A stretch of DNA of 7,891 nt, taken from NCBI GenBank assembly GCA_020430865.1, contig JAGQIY010000807.1, positions 1 through 7,891 of the forward strand, read 5' to 3'. Source of the stretch: Myxococcales bacterium. Lineage in GTDB: Bacteria > Myxococcota > Polyangia > Polyangiales > Polyangiaceae. Below the pieces are notes generated by a model. The model saw only the letters and a list, made by a program, of their open reading frames with translations. It was not told where the DNA came from and searched no databases. This document shows positions 1 to 6,355 of this stretch, piece after piece (position 1 is the stretch's first letter; every line of letters begins with the position of its first letter). The position numbers were made by a program, and so were the translations under genes.

Positions 1-1209
1 ATGCCCGAGTACCGCTGGGGCATCTTCCTCGCGGATCCAGTCAAGGATCGCACCATCGCCTGCGGCGATGACTACGGCAAGCCGGTCTGGCAAGAGGTGC
101 CCGGCGAGCACCGCAACACCCTGCGACGCATCATCGTGACCCAGGGCGACACCGAGCCGGCCAGCGTCGAGCAGCAGCGGCTCCTCGGCCAGACTTGCCC
201 GAGCCTCTACGATCTGCGCAACCTGTTCCAGGTCAACGTCGAGGAAGGCCGCCACCTGTGGGCGATGGTCTACCTGCTGCACTCCTACTTCGGTCGCGAC
301 GGCCGCGAAGAGGCAGAAGCCTTGCTGGAGCGCCGCAGCGGAGACAGCGACAACCCGCGCATCCTCGGCGCGTTCAACGCGCCCTGCGACAACTGGCTGT
401 CGTTCTTCATGTTCACGTTCTTCACGGACCGCGACGGCAAGTACCAGCTGCTCGCCCTGGCGGAGAGCGCCTTCGATCCGCTGAGCCGAACCACTCGCTT
501 CATGCTCACCGAGGAGGCGCATCACATGTTCGTCGGTGAGACGGGCGTGCTCCGCATCATCCAGCGCACCTGTGAGCAGATGAAGGCGAACCCGGGCAAG
601 GATCCCCGTGAGCTGGGCCTGATCGACCTGCCCACGATCCAGAAGGCGCTGAACTTCTGGTACTCGATCTCCCTCGATCTGTTTGGCGGCGAGGTGTCGA
701 GCAACGCGGCCAGCTACTTCGCATCGGGCCTGAAGGGTCGCGCCAAGGAGGCGCAGTACGAGGACCACGTGTGCCTCGATCAGGTCTACGACATGGACAA
801 GATCGAGAACGGCAAGCTGGGCAGCGAAGAGGTGCCCCTGCGCAACGCCATGAACGAGGTGCTGCGCACCGAGTACACCGAGGACTGCCAGCGCGGCGTC
901 AACAAGTGGAACCGGATGATCGCCGAGCACGGCGTCGACTTCGAGCTGACGCTGCCGAGCCGACGCTTCAACCGCCAGATCGGGCTCTACGCCGGCCTTC
1001 ACTTCAGCCCGGCGGGTGAGCTGATCAGCGCCGACCAGTGGGAAGCCAGGAAGAACGAGTGGCTGCCCAACGAAGCCGACCTGACTTACGTGAAGAGCCT
1101 GATGAACCGCGCCGTGACCGAGCCAGGCAAGATGGCGAACTGGATCGCGGCGCCGAAGCACGGCATCAAGGGCCGCCCCGTAGACTTCGAGTACGTCCGC
1201 CTCGACTGA
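1..1209 (+). CDS. boxB: Benzoyl-CoA 2,3-epoxidase subunit BoxB, 5' end outside the window
   Basis: This is the oxygenase of the aerobic box pathway. It uses O2 and electrons from the reductase BoxA to turn benzoyl-CoA into its 2,3-epoxide, which BoxC then opens; it acts in the cytoplasm. The visible 402 residues match BoxB throughout. The di-iron ligands known for Azoarcus BoxB (E120, E150, H153, D211, E240, H243) all fall in place with a constant offset of 68: E52, E82, H85 (EEGRH), D143, E172 and H175 (EEAHH). That offset, and the family length of about 470 residues, mean the ATG at base 1 is an internal methionine and about 68 N-terminal residues lie upstream. The C-terminus (PVDFEYVRLD) is complete and ends in TGA. 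No frameshift is seen. boxA and boxC are not in the window. The identification is very secure; activity is inferred from the intact ligands. Confidence 0.95.
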   Translation: MPEYRWGIFLADPVKDRTIACGDDYGKPVWQEVPGEHRNTLRRIIVTQGDTEPASVEQQRLLGQTCPSLYDLRNLFQVNVEEGRHLWAMVYLLHSYFGRDGREEAEALLERRSGDSDNPRILGAFNAPCDNWLSFFMFTFFTDRDGKYQLLALAESAFDPLSRTTRFMLTEEAHHMFVGETGVLRIIQRTCEQMKANPGKDPRELGLIDLPTIQKALNFWYSISLDLFGGEVSSNAASYFASGLKGRAKEAQYEDHVCLDQVYDMDKIENGKLGSEEVPLRNAMNEVLRTEYTEDCQRGVNKWNRMIAEHGVDFELTLPSRRFNRQIGLYAGLHFSPAGELISADQWEARKNEWLPNEADLTYVKSLMNRAVTEPGKMANWIAAPKHGIKGRPVDFEYVRLD

Positions 1210-1214
1210 ACCCG

Positions 1215-1766
1215 ATGTCGAAGCGGAGCTTCCACGCCGCGGGGATGTTCCCCGCGGCAATGCTTCTGGCGACGTCGTTGCTCTGCGCCGGTTGTGGAGG
1301 ACAGGCGGCCGCCCCGCCGCCGTCGGCGGCGAGCCCGCTACTCGATCAGCCGCTGAAGACGATTGGTGGTCGAACCACGGCTGGAGAGCGCATCGACCTG
1401 GAGGCGCTCCAGGGCCGCATCGTGGTGGTGAAGTTCTTCGCGAAGTACTGCAGGCCCTGCGAGAAGACGCTGCCTGGCGCGGAGCGGCTGCATCGAGAGA
1501 ACCCCGACGTCGCCGTGATCGGCATCTCGGAGGACGAGTCCATCGCGGATCTAGACTACCTCGTGCGGAAGCACGGCCTGAGCTTTCCCATCGTGCTGGA
1601 TCGCGGGAACGTGATCGCCGGGCGCTTTCGTGTCACCGCGCTCCCGGCCACCTTCGTCACGGACCAGGCAGGCAAGGTGGTCTGGGTCGGTGGCGAGAGA
1701 CAAGCGGAGGCCGATCTGGAGCAGGTGATCGGCGAGATCCGCTCCGGCGCGCGCCCCGTCCGGTGA
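1215..1766 (+). CDS. TlpA/ResA-like thioredoxin-fold lipoprotein
   Basis: This 183-residue protein is predicted to be anchored in the envelope and to exchange disulfides with, or reduce, a periplasmic partner. The start at ATG 1215 gives a lipoprotein signal: KR at 3-4, a hydrophobic stretch at 11-25, and a lipobox-like LCAGC ending at C27, whose Cys at -3 is unusual. A Pro/Ala-rich tether (about 30-41) leads to a thioredoxin fold (about 45-180). The redox motif is CRPC (C79, C82) and the cis-proline is P144 in TALPATF. Family knowledge places TlpA/ResA/AhpC-TSA-like proteins in cytochrome c maturation or oxidative defence; the substrate cannot be told here. The start lies 5 bases after the boxB stop with no clear Shine-Dalgarno, so translation is probably coupled to boxB. 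A strong hairpin covers codons 8-15. A start at ATG 1245 or 1260 would lose the basic N-region and is less likely. Confidence 0.88.
   Translation: MSKRSFHAAGMFPAAMLLATSLLCAGCGGQAAAPPPSAASPLLDQPLKTIGGRTTAGERIDLEALQGRIVVVKFFAKYCRPCEKTLPGAERLHRENPDVAVIGISEDESIADLDYLVRKHGLSFPIVLDRGNVIAGRFRVTALPATFVTDQAGKVVWVGGERQAEADLEQVIGEIRSGARPVR
1236..1258 (+). repeat. Perfect 10-bp-stem inverted repeat in the lipoprotein signal-peptide codons
   Basis: The left arm GCCGCGGGGA (1236-1245) and right arm TCCCCGCGGC (1249-1258) are exact reverse complements around the 3-base loop TGT. In RNA this is a very stable GC-rich hairpin that begins 26 bases after the boxB stop and 21 bases after the lipoprotein start. 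No T-run follows it, so it is not a classic terminator. It could protect the boxB 3' end, damp ribosome loading on the second gene, or be chance in GC-rich DNA. The arms are seen directly; function is inference. Confidence 0.8.
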
Positions 1767-1818
1767 GGCTCCGCGCCAGCAGGCTACGCCAGGCCCCAGG
1801 GCGGACCGTCGCCCGACC

Positions 1819-2805
1819 TCAGGACTCCGCGGCTTCGCCGCTCGGCTCGCCCTTGTTCAGCGGGGCGAGGTCGGGATCCTTCGTCGCGTCGTAGTCCGAG
1901 TCGGGCTCGATGAAGATGCGCTTCATGTGGGGCAGCTTCGCGCGGATACGCTCCTCCACCGCATCCGTGATCGCCTCGACCTCTTCCAGACTGCTTCCTC
2001 GTGGAAACTTTACCTTGAGCGCCAGGATGGCGGAGTCCGGGCCCAGGTGCAGACTCAAGAGCTGGGTCACCGCCTCCACACCTCGAGTCTTGCGCGTGAT
2101 CTCCAGCGCCAGCTCCCGATCTCGAGGCGTGATGCCAGCGCCGATGATCAGGCCATGCGTCTTGTACGCGAGCACGATGCCCACGCTGCACAGCAAGAGA
2201 CCGATCACCATCGACCCGATTCCGTCGGCCATCGTGCTCCCGGTCAGCCACGATGCAGCGACCGCTATCAGCGCGATGATCAGGCCGACGATGGCCGCAA
2301 AATCCTCGAGCAGCACCACCGGGATGATCGGATCACGACCTCCGAAGAGCGCCTCCGCCAGAGGTCGCCCGGCGCGCTGATGGTTGAACTCCTTCATCGC
2401 CACCAGGAAGCTCTTCCCTTCCAGGGCGATGGAGATGACGAGCACGATCACGGGCGCTGTCAGGGATCCTGGCTGGGAGTCGGCCTCCAGGAGCTTGTGG
2501 ATGCCCTCGTACAACGCGTACACCCCACCCAGGAAGAACAGCATCAGCGAGACGATGAACGCCCAGAAGTACTGCTCGGCGGCCCTTCCCATGGGGAAAC
2601 GCACGGGATCGCGCTTGGCGGCGAGCCCCATCCCGACGAGCAACAGCGCCTGGTTGCTCGTATCAGCTACGGAGTGTACGCCCTCGGCGACCATCGCCAC
2701 GCTGCCTGACAGCCAGGCTGCCACGAACTTCGCGATCGCAATGCCGCCGTTGGCGAGCAGCGCCGCCATGACGACCTTCTTCGGATCTCCACCGCCACCA
2801 GCCAT
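1819..2805 (-). CDS. Cation diffusion facilitator transporter, ZnT9 (SLC30A9)-like
   Basis: This 328-residue inner-membrane protein belongs to the cation diffusion facilitator family, which exports divalent metals (usually Zn, Fe or Mn) in exchange for protons. Six membrane segments can be placed at about 12-34, 36-60, 80-104, 116-136, 163-185 and 192-215, followed by a cytoplasmic ferredoxin-like domain (about 225-302) and an acidic tail. TM2 carries H44xxxD48 in HSVADTSNQ. TM5 has LLEDFAAIVG (E167, D168) where most members have HxxxD. The TM2 and TM5 motifs and the C-terminal KRIFIEPDSD segment resemble human ZnT9 and its bacterial relatives, so the metal is uncertain. The ATG start is fixed by an in-frame stop four codons upstream (2818-2820). 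There is no strong Shine-Dalgarno. The gene converges on the lipoprotein gene with 52 bases between the stops, and lies 95 bases downstream of the SurA-like gene on the same strand. Confidence 0.92.
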   Translation of the reverse strand: MAGGGGDPKKVVMAALLANGGIAIAKFVAAWLSGSVAMVAEGVHSVADTSNQALLLVGMGLAAKRDPVRFPMGRAAEQYFWAFIVSLMLFFLGGVYALYEGIHKLLEADSQPGSLTAPVIVLVISIALEGKSFLVAMKEFNHQRAGRPLAEALFGGRDPIIPVVLLEDFAAIVGLIIALIAVAASWLTGSTMADGIGSMVIGLLLCSVGIVLAYKTHGLIIGAGITPRDRELALEITRKTRGVEAVTQLLSLHLGPDSAILALKVKFPRGSSLEEVEAITDAVEERIRAKLPHMKRIFIEPDSDYDATKDPDLAPLNKGEPSGEAAES

Positions 2806-2900
2806 GGGCTCGCGAAGTTAGCAGACCTTTGCGCCCGGACTCTCGCGATTCGCGTCGCCAAGGCTCACTTCGCCCGAGCGCTTCGCCGTCGACGGCAGCC

Positions 2901-3740
2901 TCAAAGGAGCGAGATGTGGACCCGCGCTCTCACGTTCTGAAAGAAGTTCTGCAGGGCGAGGGACAGCCGGCGGCTGATGTACCAGTTGCGCAGCAGTGGC
3001 TCGGCCTGCCGAAACGGCTGGCCCCGAAACGGCGTCTCTGCGCTGCGGTGCAGCGTCTCCAGCTCAGCCCTGCTGGGGCGCAGCATCGGGGTGATCATGC
3101 GGTCGATGTACAAGCTCGCGCGCGCCTGACGCCGAAAGATGCGCAGGAGCTCCGAAGCGCCCATGCCCTCGGCAGCCGCGGCGTCCCCGAGCGCCACCTC
3201 ACCACCGACACGCTGCACCCAGGCCTTGCGCGACTGCTGAGCGCGGACCCTCAAATCGCGCTCGCTCGGCGGCCGGTCGATGCGGAGGGCGGCGAGTAGG
3301 GTCTCCGAGATGTGGCGCTCCAGCGCCGCGCGTAGATGCCGCTCGCGGTAGGGTAGCTTCGCCTGAGGTCGGAAGCCGCGATCACTCAAGGCCTCGAGCC
3401 GCGCCTCGAACGCCAGCTCGCGCTCGAAGATGAACTGCGGATTCTCGACGCCGCCGGTCTCCGCCGCGACGAAGCGCACCACGGCGCGATCGACCAGCAC
3501 CGCGCGTTTGCTGTCCTTGTGGGGGATCCGAGCAGGCGCTGCGCCTGGCTTCTGGGAGCTGGGTTTGGGGGGGAGCGGAGCCGCGCGCGGCGCCTGGATC
3601 GCAGCCGGGCCCTGAGCGCGCGCAACGCCCGGGGTGACGCTCGCCAGACACAGCACCGCGAACAGGACGCCGCGGCCATTTAGTGCCCCACGGAAACGCC
3701 GCCTCGAAGCAGATCGGGGGAGGGAACCAGCGCGCCTCAC
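2901..3740 (-). CDS. Secreted SurA-like protein without a visible PPIase domain (hypothetical)
   Basis: No named family is certain. From the GTG at 3740 the protein has 279 residues: a long basic N-region, a hydrophobic core at about 25-40, a likely signal cleavage after ARA (about residue 42), and a Pro/Ala/Lys linker to about 75. A helical body (about 80-221) opens with VLVDRAVVRFV, like the start of SurA/foldase N-terminal domains. The last 35 residues (FRQAEPLLRNWYISRR to VHISLL) resemble the closing helix and strand of SurA. The parvulin domains normally between them are absent. The inference is a periplasmic chaperone-type core. GTG 3740 is chosen because GAGG lies 6 bases upstream. A TTG at 3752 would overlap the UPF0158 stop as TTGA and give 283 residues; GTG 3746 is a third option. 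Tight spacing to the UPF0158 gene suggests one transcript. Confidence 0.75.
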   Translation of the reverse strand: MRRAGSLPRSASRRRFRGALNGRGVLFAVLCLASVTPGVARAQGPAAIQAPRAAPLPPKPSSQKPGAAPARIPHKDSKRAVLVDRAVVRFVAAETGGVENPQFIFERELAFEARLEALSDRGFRPQAKLPYRERHLRAALERHISETLLAALRIDRPPSERDLRVRAQQSRKAWVQRVGGEVALGDAAAAEGMGASELLRIFRRQARASLYIDRMITPMLRPSRAELETLHRSAETPFRGQPFRQAEPLLRNWYISRRLSLALQNFFQNVRARVHISLL

Positions 3741-3748
3741 CCCCACCC

Positions 3749-4501
3749 TCAACGAACGCTGCTCGCTTCCTTCGAGCTGGGAGGCCCGGTTTCCTCGCCG
3801 TCTAGCTCTCCCGCGTCATCGACCGCGCCATCGGGACCATCGTGACGCTGGGCGTAGCTGCGGGCCACGCGTCGTGCGCGCACGAACTCGGCGAAGGTCA
3901 GCACCTTGTCCAGATCCCGGGAGCCCAGGGTCTCCGCCACTTCCTTCAGCTGCTTGCGTAGCGACTCGGCGTTGCGCACGCGACGTCCAGTGAGCTGCTC
4001 CTGAGAGATCGGGGCGGCTTCCTTGGGAGGCGAGCTCGGCGCGGCCGGCCGCGGCACTGCGCGCAACGCGTGAGCCGTCAACCAGGCTTCCATGAACACC
4101 CGCAAGCGCTCGCTGCGAAAGGCGAACCAGCGCTCCCGCTGGGGGCCGAAGGACATCAGCACGTCCTTGAAGCGGCGAAACGCTCCCTTGCCATCGATCG
4201 CGGCGGTCAGGCGGTCTCTGAGCTCCGCCTCATCGACCATGGGGATGAAGCGCTCCATCCAGCGGTACTGCTCCCGGGAACTCACGGGATCGATCCGCAT
4301 GTAGCTCTCGTCTGCCGCGATGCGCGCGTGCATGTCGGGATCGGCGATGCCGTCCACCACGCGCAGCACCTCACCCGTCCCCAAGTGCAAATAGCTATGC
4401 ACCTCGGGCGCGTTGTTTTCGAAGGCGTCTTCCAGCGCCTCCCAGTCTACGGGGACCTCTCGCAAGTCCGTTCGATTGCTCCCCTTGTCCTCGTTCGCCA
4501 T
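3749..4501 (-). CDS. UPF0158 family protein with a C-terminal helical extension
   Basis: This 250-residue, probably cytoplasmic protein has an N-terminal UPF0158 domain (about 16-145). The domain is recognised from the VDWEALEDAF opening (18-27), the YLHLGTGEVL strand pair (37-46), IDP at 70-72, the GKGAFRRFKDVL core (104-115), the WFAF strand (125-128) and the closing WL (140-141). The family has no established function. A Pro/Ser/Ala linker (150-164) leads to a helical segment (about 179-216) with DKVLTFAEFVRARR, then an acidic disordered tail. The ATG is supported by AGGTGAGGAAG just upstream (reverse strand, 4506-4516). The stop lies a few bases before the SurA-like start, or overlaps it if TTG is used, suggesting coupling. 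Three inverted repeats sit in its upstream region. Family membership is fairly sure; the role is unknown. Confidence 0.85.
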   Translation of the reverse strand: MANEDKGSNRTDLREVPVDWEALEDAFENNAPEVHSYLHLGTGEVLRVVDGIADPDMHARIAADESYMRIDPVSSREQYRWMERFIPMVDEAELRDRLTAAIDGKGAFRRFKDVLMSFGPQRERWFAFRSERLRVFMEAWLTAHALRAVPRPAAPSSPPKEAAPISQEQLTGRRVRNAESLRKQLKEVAETLGSRDLDKVLTFAEFVRARRVARSYAQRHDGPDGAVDDAGELDGEETGPPSSKEASSVR

Positions 4502-4519
4502 CTGGCTTCCTCACCTCGA

Positions 4520-4545
4520 GAGCGACGTTGCTTTCGTCGTCGCTC
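4520..4545 (-). repeat. Hairpin in the likely 5' leader of the UPF0158 gene
   Basis: GAGCGACG (4520-4527) and CGTCGCTC (4538-4545) are perfect 8-base complements around a 10-base loop. In the leftward transcript the stem ends a few bases before the Shine-Dalgarno (4506-4516), 18 bases from the ATG. It could affect ribosome access or end transcripts from glpK, although no U-run follows. The repeat is seen; the role is inference. Confidence 0.6.
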
Positions 4546-4558
4546 CTGCATGAACGCT

Positions 4559-4590
4559 CTCGCATCGCTCGAGCATCGCGAGTCGACTCG
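4559..4590. promoter_or_regulatory. Two overlapping dyads upstream of the UPF0158 gene, candidate operator
   Basis: The first dyad (4559-4582) has outer arms CTCGC and GCGAG around the palindrome GCTCGAGC (4567-4574), with three unpaired positions on each side. The second is the perfect 12-base palindrome CGAGTCGACTCG (4579-4590), which shares four bases with the first. Paired dyads about 60-90 bases before a start codon are where a dimeric regulator could bind. No factor can be named, and GC-rich DNA yields palindromes easily. Confidence 0.35.
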
Positions 4591-4644
4591 TATTCGTGAT
4601 CTCTCTGGGGTCCTGATACCTGATCGTCGATTGTGCGTTTTCTT

Positions 4645-6144
4645 TCAGCTCGCGCTCCGCGCGCGCCTCACGGCGTCATGCCAACCCTCGAGGCGGCGTT
4701 CCCGTTCCGGACCGTCAATCGTGACACGGAACTGGTCTTGAATCTTGACCATTTTCGCGGCCTCACGAGCATCTCTGAACAACCCAGCACCAATCCCCGC
4801 GAGCATCGCCGCCCCACGTGCCGTGGTCTCGAGATCGCTCGGTCGCTCGACGGTCAGCCCGGCCAGGTCGCTCTGGAGCTGCATCAGCAGGTCGTTCGCG
4901 GCGGCGCCGCCATCGACGCGCATCAAGCCAAGGGGTCGCTCCAGGTCGTCGCCCATGGCGCGAACCAGATCCGTGACCTCGAGGGCGATGGACTCCAGCG
5001 TCGCTCGGACCAGGTGCGCCCGGGTGGTCCCGCGAGTCAGTCCACAGATCAAGCCGCGCGCTCCAGGGTCCCAGTACGGAGCACCCAACCCAGCCAGCGC
5101 TGGCACGAAGTAGACGCCTCCGGAGTCCTCGACACTTCGCGCCAGAGCCTCCGTTTCTTGCGCGCTCTGGATCAAGCCCAGGCCGTCCCGCAGCCACTGC
5201 ACTGCCGCTCCAGCGATGAACGCACTGCCCTCCAGGGCGTAGACCACGTCGTCGCCGATCTGCCAGCCCAGGGTAGACAGCAAGCCGAAGCGGCTCCGCA
5301 CGACCTGGCTTCCAGTGTTCATCACCACGAATGCGCCGGTCCCGTAGGTGCACTTGACCTGGCCTGGCTCGAGGCAAGCCTGTCCGAACAACGCCGCGTG
5401 CTGGTCACCCGCGATGCCCGAAATCGGGATTCCGTCCGGCAAGAAGCTGAGTCCTCGAGTCTCGGCCACGCTCCCTGCCGAGGGCACGATACGAGGCAAG
5501 CAAGCCTGTGGCACCCCCAGCAGTTCGCACTGCGTCGTGTCCCAGGCGCGCGCCTCCAGGTTCATCAGCAGCGTTCGACTCGCGTTGGTCACGTCGGTCA
5601 CGTGGGGCGCCGACGCGTTGGCTCCAGCCAGCTTCCAGACCAGGAACGAGTCGATGGTGCCAAACGCGAGCTTGCCCGACTCTGCCTGAGCGCGGGCCGT
5701 GGAGATCTCGTCCAGCATCCAGGCGAGCTTGGTGCCCGAGAAGTAAGGATCGAGCACGAGCCCCGTGCGTTCGCGAACCGCCGCTTCGTGGCCCGCCGCC
5801 TTCAACCTGGCGCATCGGTCGGCGGTGCGGCGGTCTTGCCAGACGATCGCGCGATGCGCCTGAGCGCCGGTCTCGCGGTTCCAGAGCAGCGTGGTCTCCC
5901 GCTGGTTGGTGATCCCGATCGCGCCAATTTCATCGCCGACCACGCGTGCCGCGCGCATCGCCTCGCGCACCGCTCCTTCGACGCTCTGCCAGATCTCTTC
6001 GGCGTCGTGCTCGACCCAGCCTGGCTTGGGGAAGTGCTGCTGGAACTCCCGGTTCGCGCGGCCGAGCGTGTTGCCCTCCAGATCCATCACCAGCGCCGTC
6101 GACCCCGTGGTGCCCTGATCAATCGCCAAGATGTGTCGTGTCAT
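4645..6144 (-). CDS. glpK: Glycerol kinase
   Basis: This FGGY-family kinase phosphorylates glycerol with ATP to sn-glycerol 3-phosphate, in the cytoplasm. It has 499 residues, the usual length. Visible marks are the phosphate loop DQGTTGST (9-16), NQRET (80-84), the FGGY signature 1 region YFSGTKLAWMLDE (134-146), the catalytic base D247 in GDQHAALFGQ, FGGY signature 2 (364-384) and DGGAAAND (411-418). The E. coli fructose-1,6-bisphosphate loop GGKGGTR is replaced by RGLSFLPDG, and the histidine phosphorylated by HPr in Gram-positive enzymes is absent. Neither control is therefore expected. ATG 6144 gives the correct N-terminus (MTRHILAIDQG); the ribosome site is weak. It stands alone without glpF or glpD, is divergent from the cyclase gene, and is 143 bases from UPF0158 downstream. 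The identification is very secure. Confidence 0.97.
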   Translation of the reverse strand: MTRHILAIDQGTTGSTALVMDLEGNTLGRANREFQQHFPKPGWVEHDAEEIWQSVEGAVREAMRAARVVGDEIGAIGITNQRETTLLWNRETGAQAHRAIVWQDRRTADRCARLKAAGHEAAVRERTGLVLDPYFSGTKLAWMLDEISTARAQAESGKLAFGTIDSFLVWKLAGANASAPHVTDVTNASRTLLMNLEARAWDTTQCELLGVPQACLPRIVPSAGSVAETRGLSFLPDGIPISGIAGDQHAALFGQACLEPGQVKCTYGTGAFVVMNTGSQVVRSRFGLLSTLGWQIGDDVVYALEGSAFIAGAAVQWLRDGLGLIQSAQETEALARSVEDSGGVYFVPALAGLGAPYWDPGARGLICGLTRGTTRAHLVRATLESIALEVTDLVRAMGDDLERPLGLMRVDGGAAANDLLMQLQSDLAGLTVERPSDLETTARGAAMLAGIGAGLFRDAREAAKMVKIQDQFRVTIDGPERERRLEGWHDAVRRARSAS

Positions 6145-6355
6145 CGCGGCCTGGAGCCTATCAAACCCCGCGCAGCGCGGAGCGGCTGACGAACCGAGGC
6201 GCGCGCGTCAGCGGGCCCGGAGCGGCACCCTCTCGCACTCTGGGGAAGCCCAGCTTCCGCGGTCGTTGGTGTTGGCATCTTATTTGTCGCGCCCCTCCAC
6301 CTCGGCCGCCCACTGCGCTTGTAGGTCGGCGGGGGGCCGGGTAGCCTTGGACGCA
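6145..6355. promoter_or_regulatory. Divergent glpK/cyclase intergenic region with several dyads
   Basis: These 211 bases must carry the promoters of both divergent genes unless they lie inside coding sequence. From the glpK side there is CCGCGC-A-GCGCGG (6168-6180); GCTGACG (6185-6191) facing CGTCAGC (6206-6212), with arm centres 21 bases apart; the 9-base direct repeat CGGAGCGGC at 6178-6186 and 6218-6226; and GGAAGC-CCA-GCTTCC (6244-6258). An AT-richer patch at 6272-6288 includes TTGGCATCTTATTTGTC. This resembles a sigma-54 site, but the -12 GC is GT. No convincing sigma-70 pair is seen on either strand. Confidence 0.5.

Noticed and set aside
1..3. ATG at base 1 as the true start of boxB
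   Set aside because: All six di-iron ligands align to full-length BoxB with an offset of 68 residues, so the real start is upstream of the window.
1767..1818. Bidirectional terminator between the convergent genes
   Set aside because: Only short GC pairings (for example TCCGC 1770-1774 with GCGGA 1801-1805, loop of 26) are present and there is no T-run on either strand.
1927..2709. Open frame of 260 codons on the + strand
   Set aside because: It is antisense to the cation transporter gene, very rich in His/Arg/Gln, and has no motif or ribosome site.
2844..2896. Palindromes CGCGA-T-TCGCG (2844-2854) and GCCGTCGACGGC (2885-2896) upstream of the transporter gene
   Set aside because: They are short, GC-rich and of a kind expected by chance here. 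There is no promoter or terminator feature beside them to support a role.
4612..4624. Tandem CCTGAT repeat just after glpK
   Set aside because: There are only two 6-base copies separated by one base, with no further copies or symmetry. This is too little to call a regulatory site.
4633..6189. Open frame of 518 codons on the + strand
   Set aside because: It lies wholly over glpK on the opposite strand. Its translation is Arg/Gln/His-rich with no recognisable domain, as expected for the antisense of a GC-rich gene.
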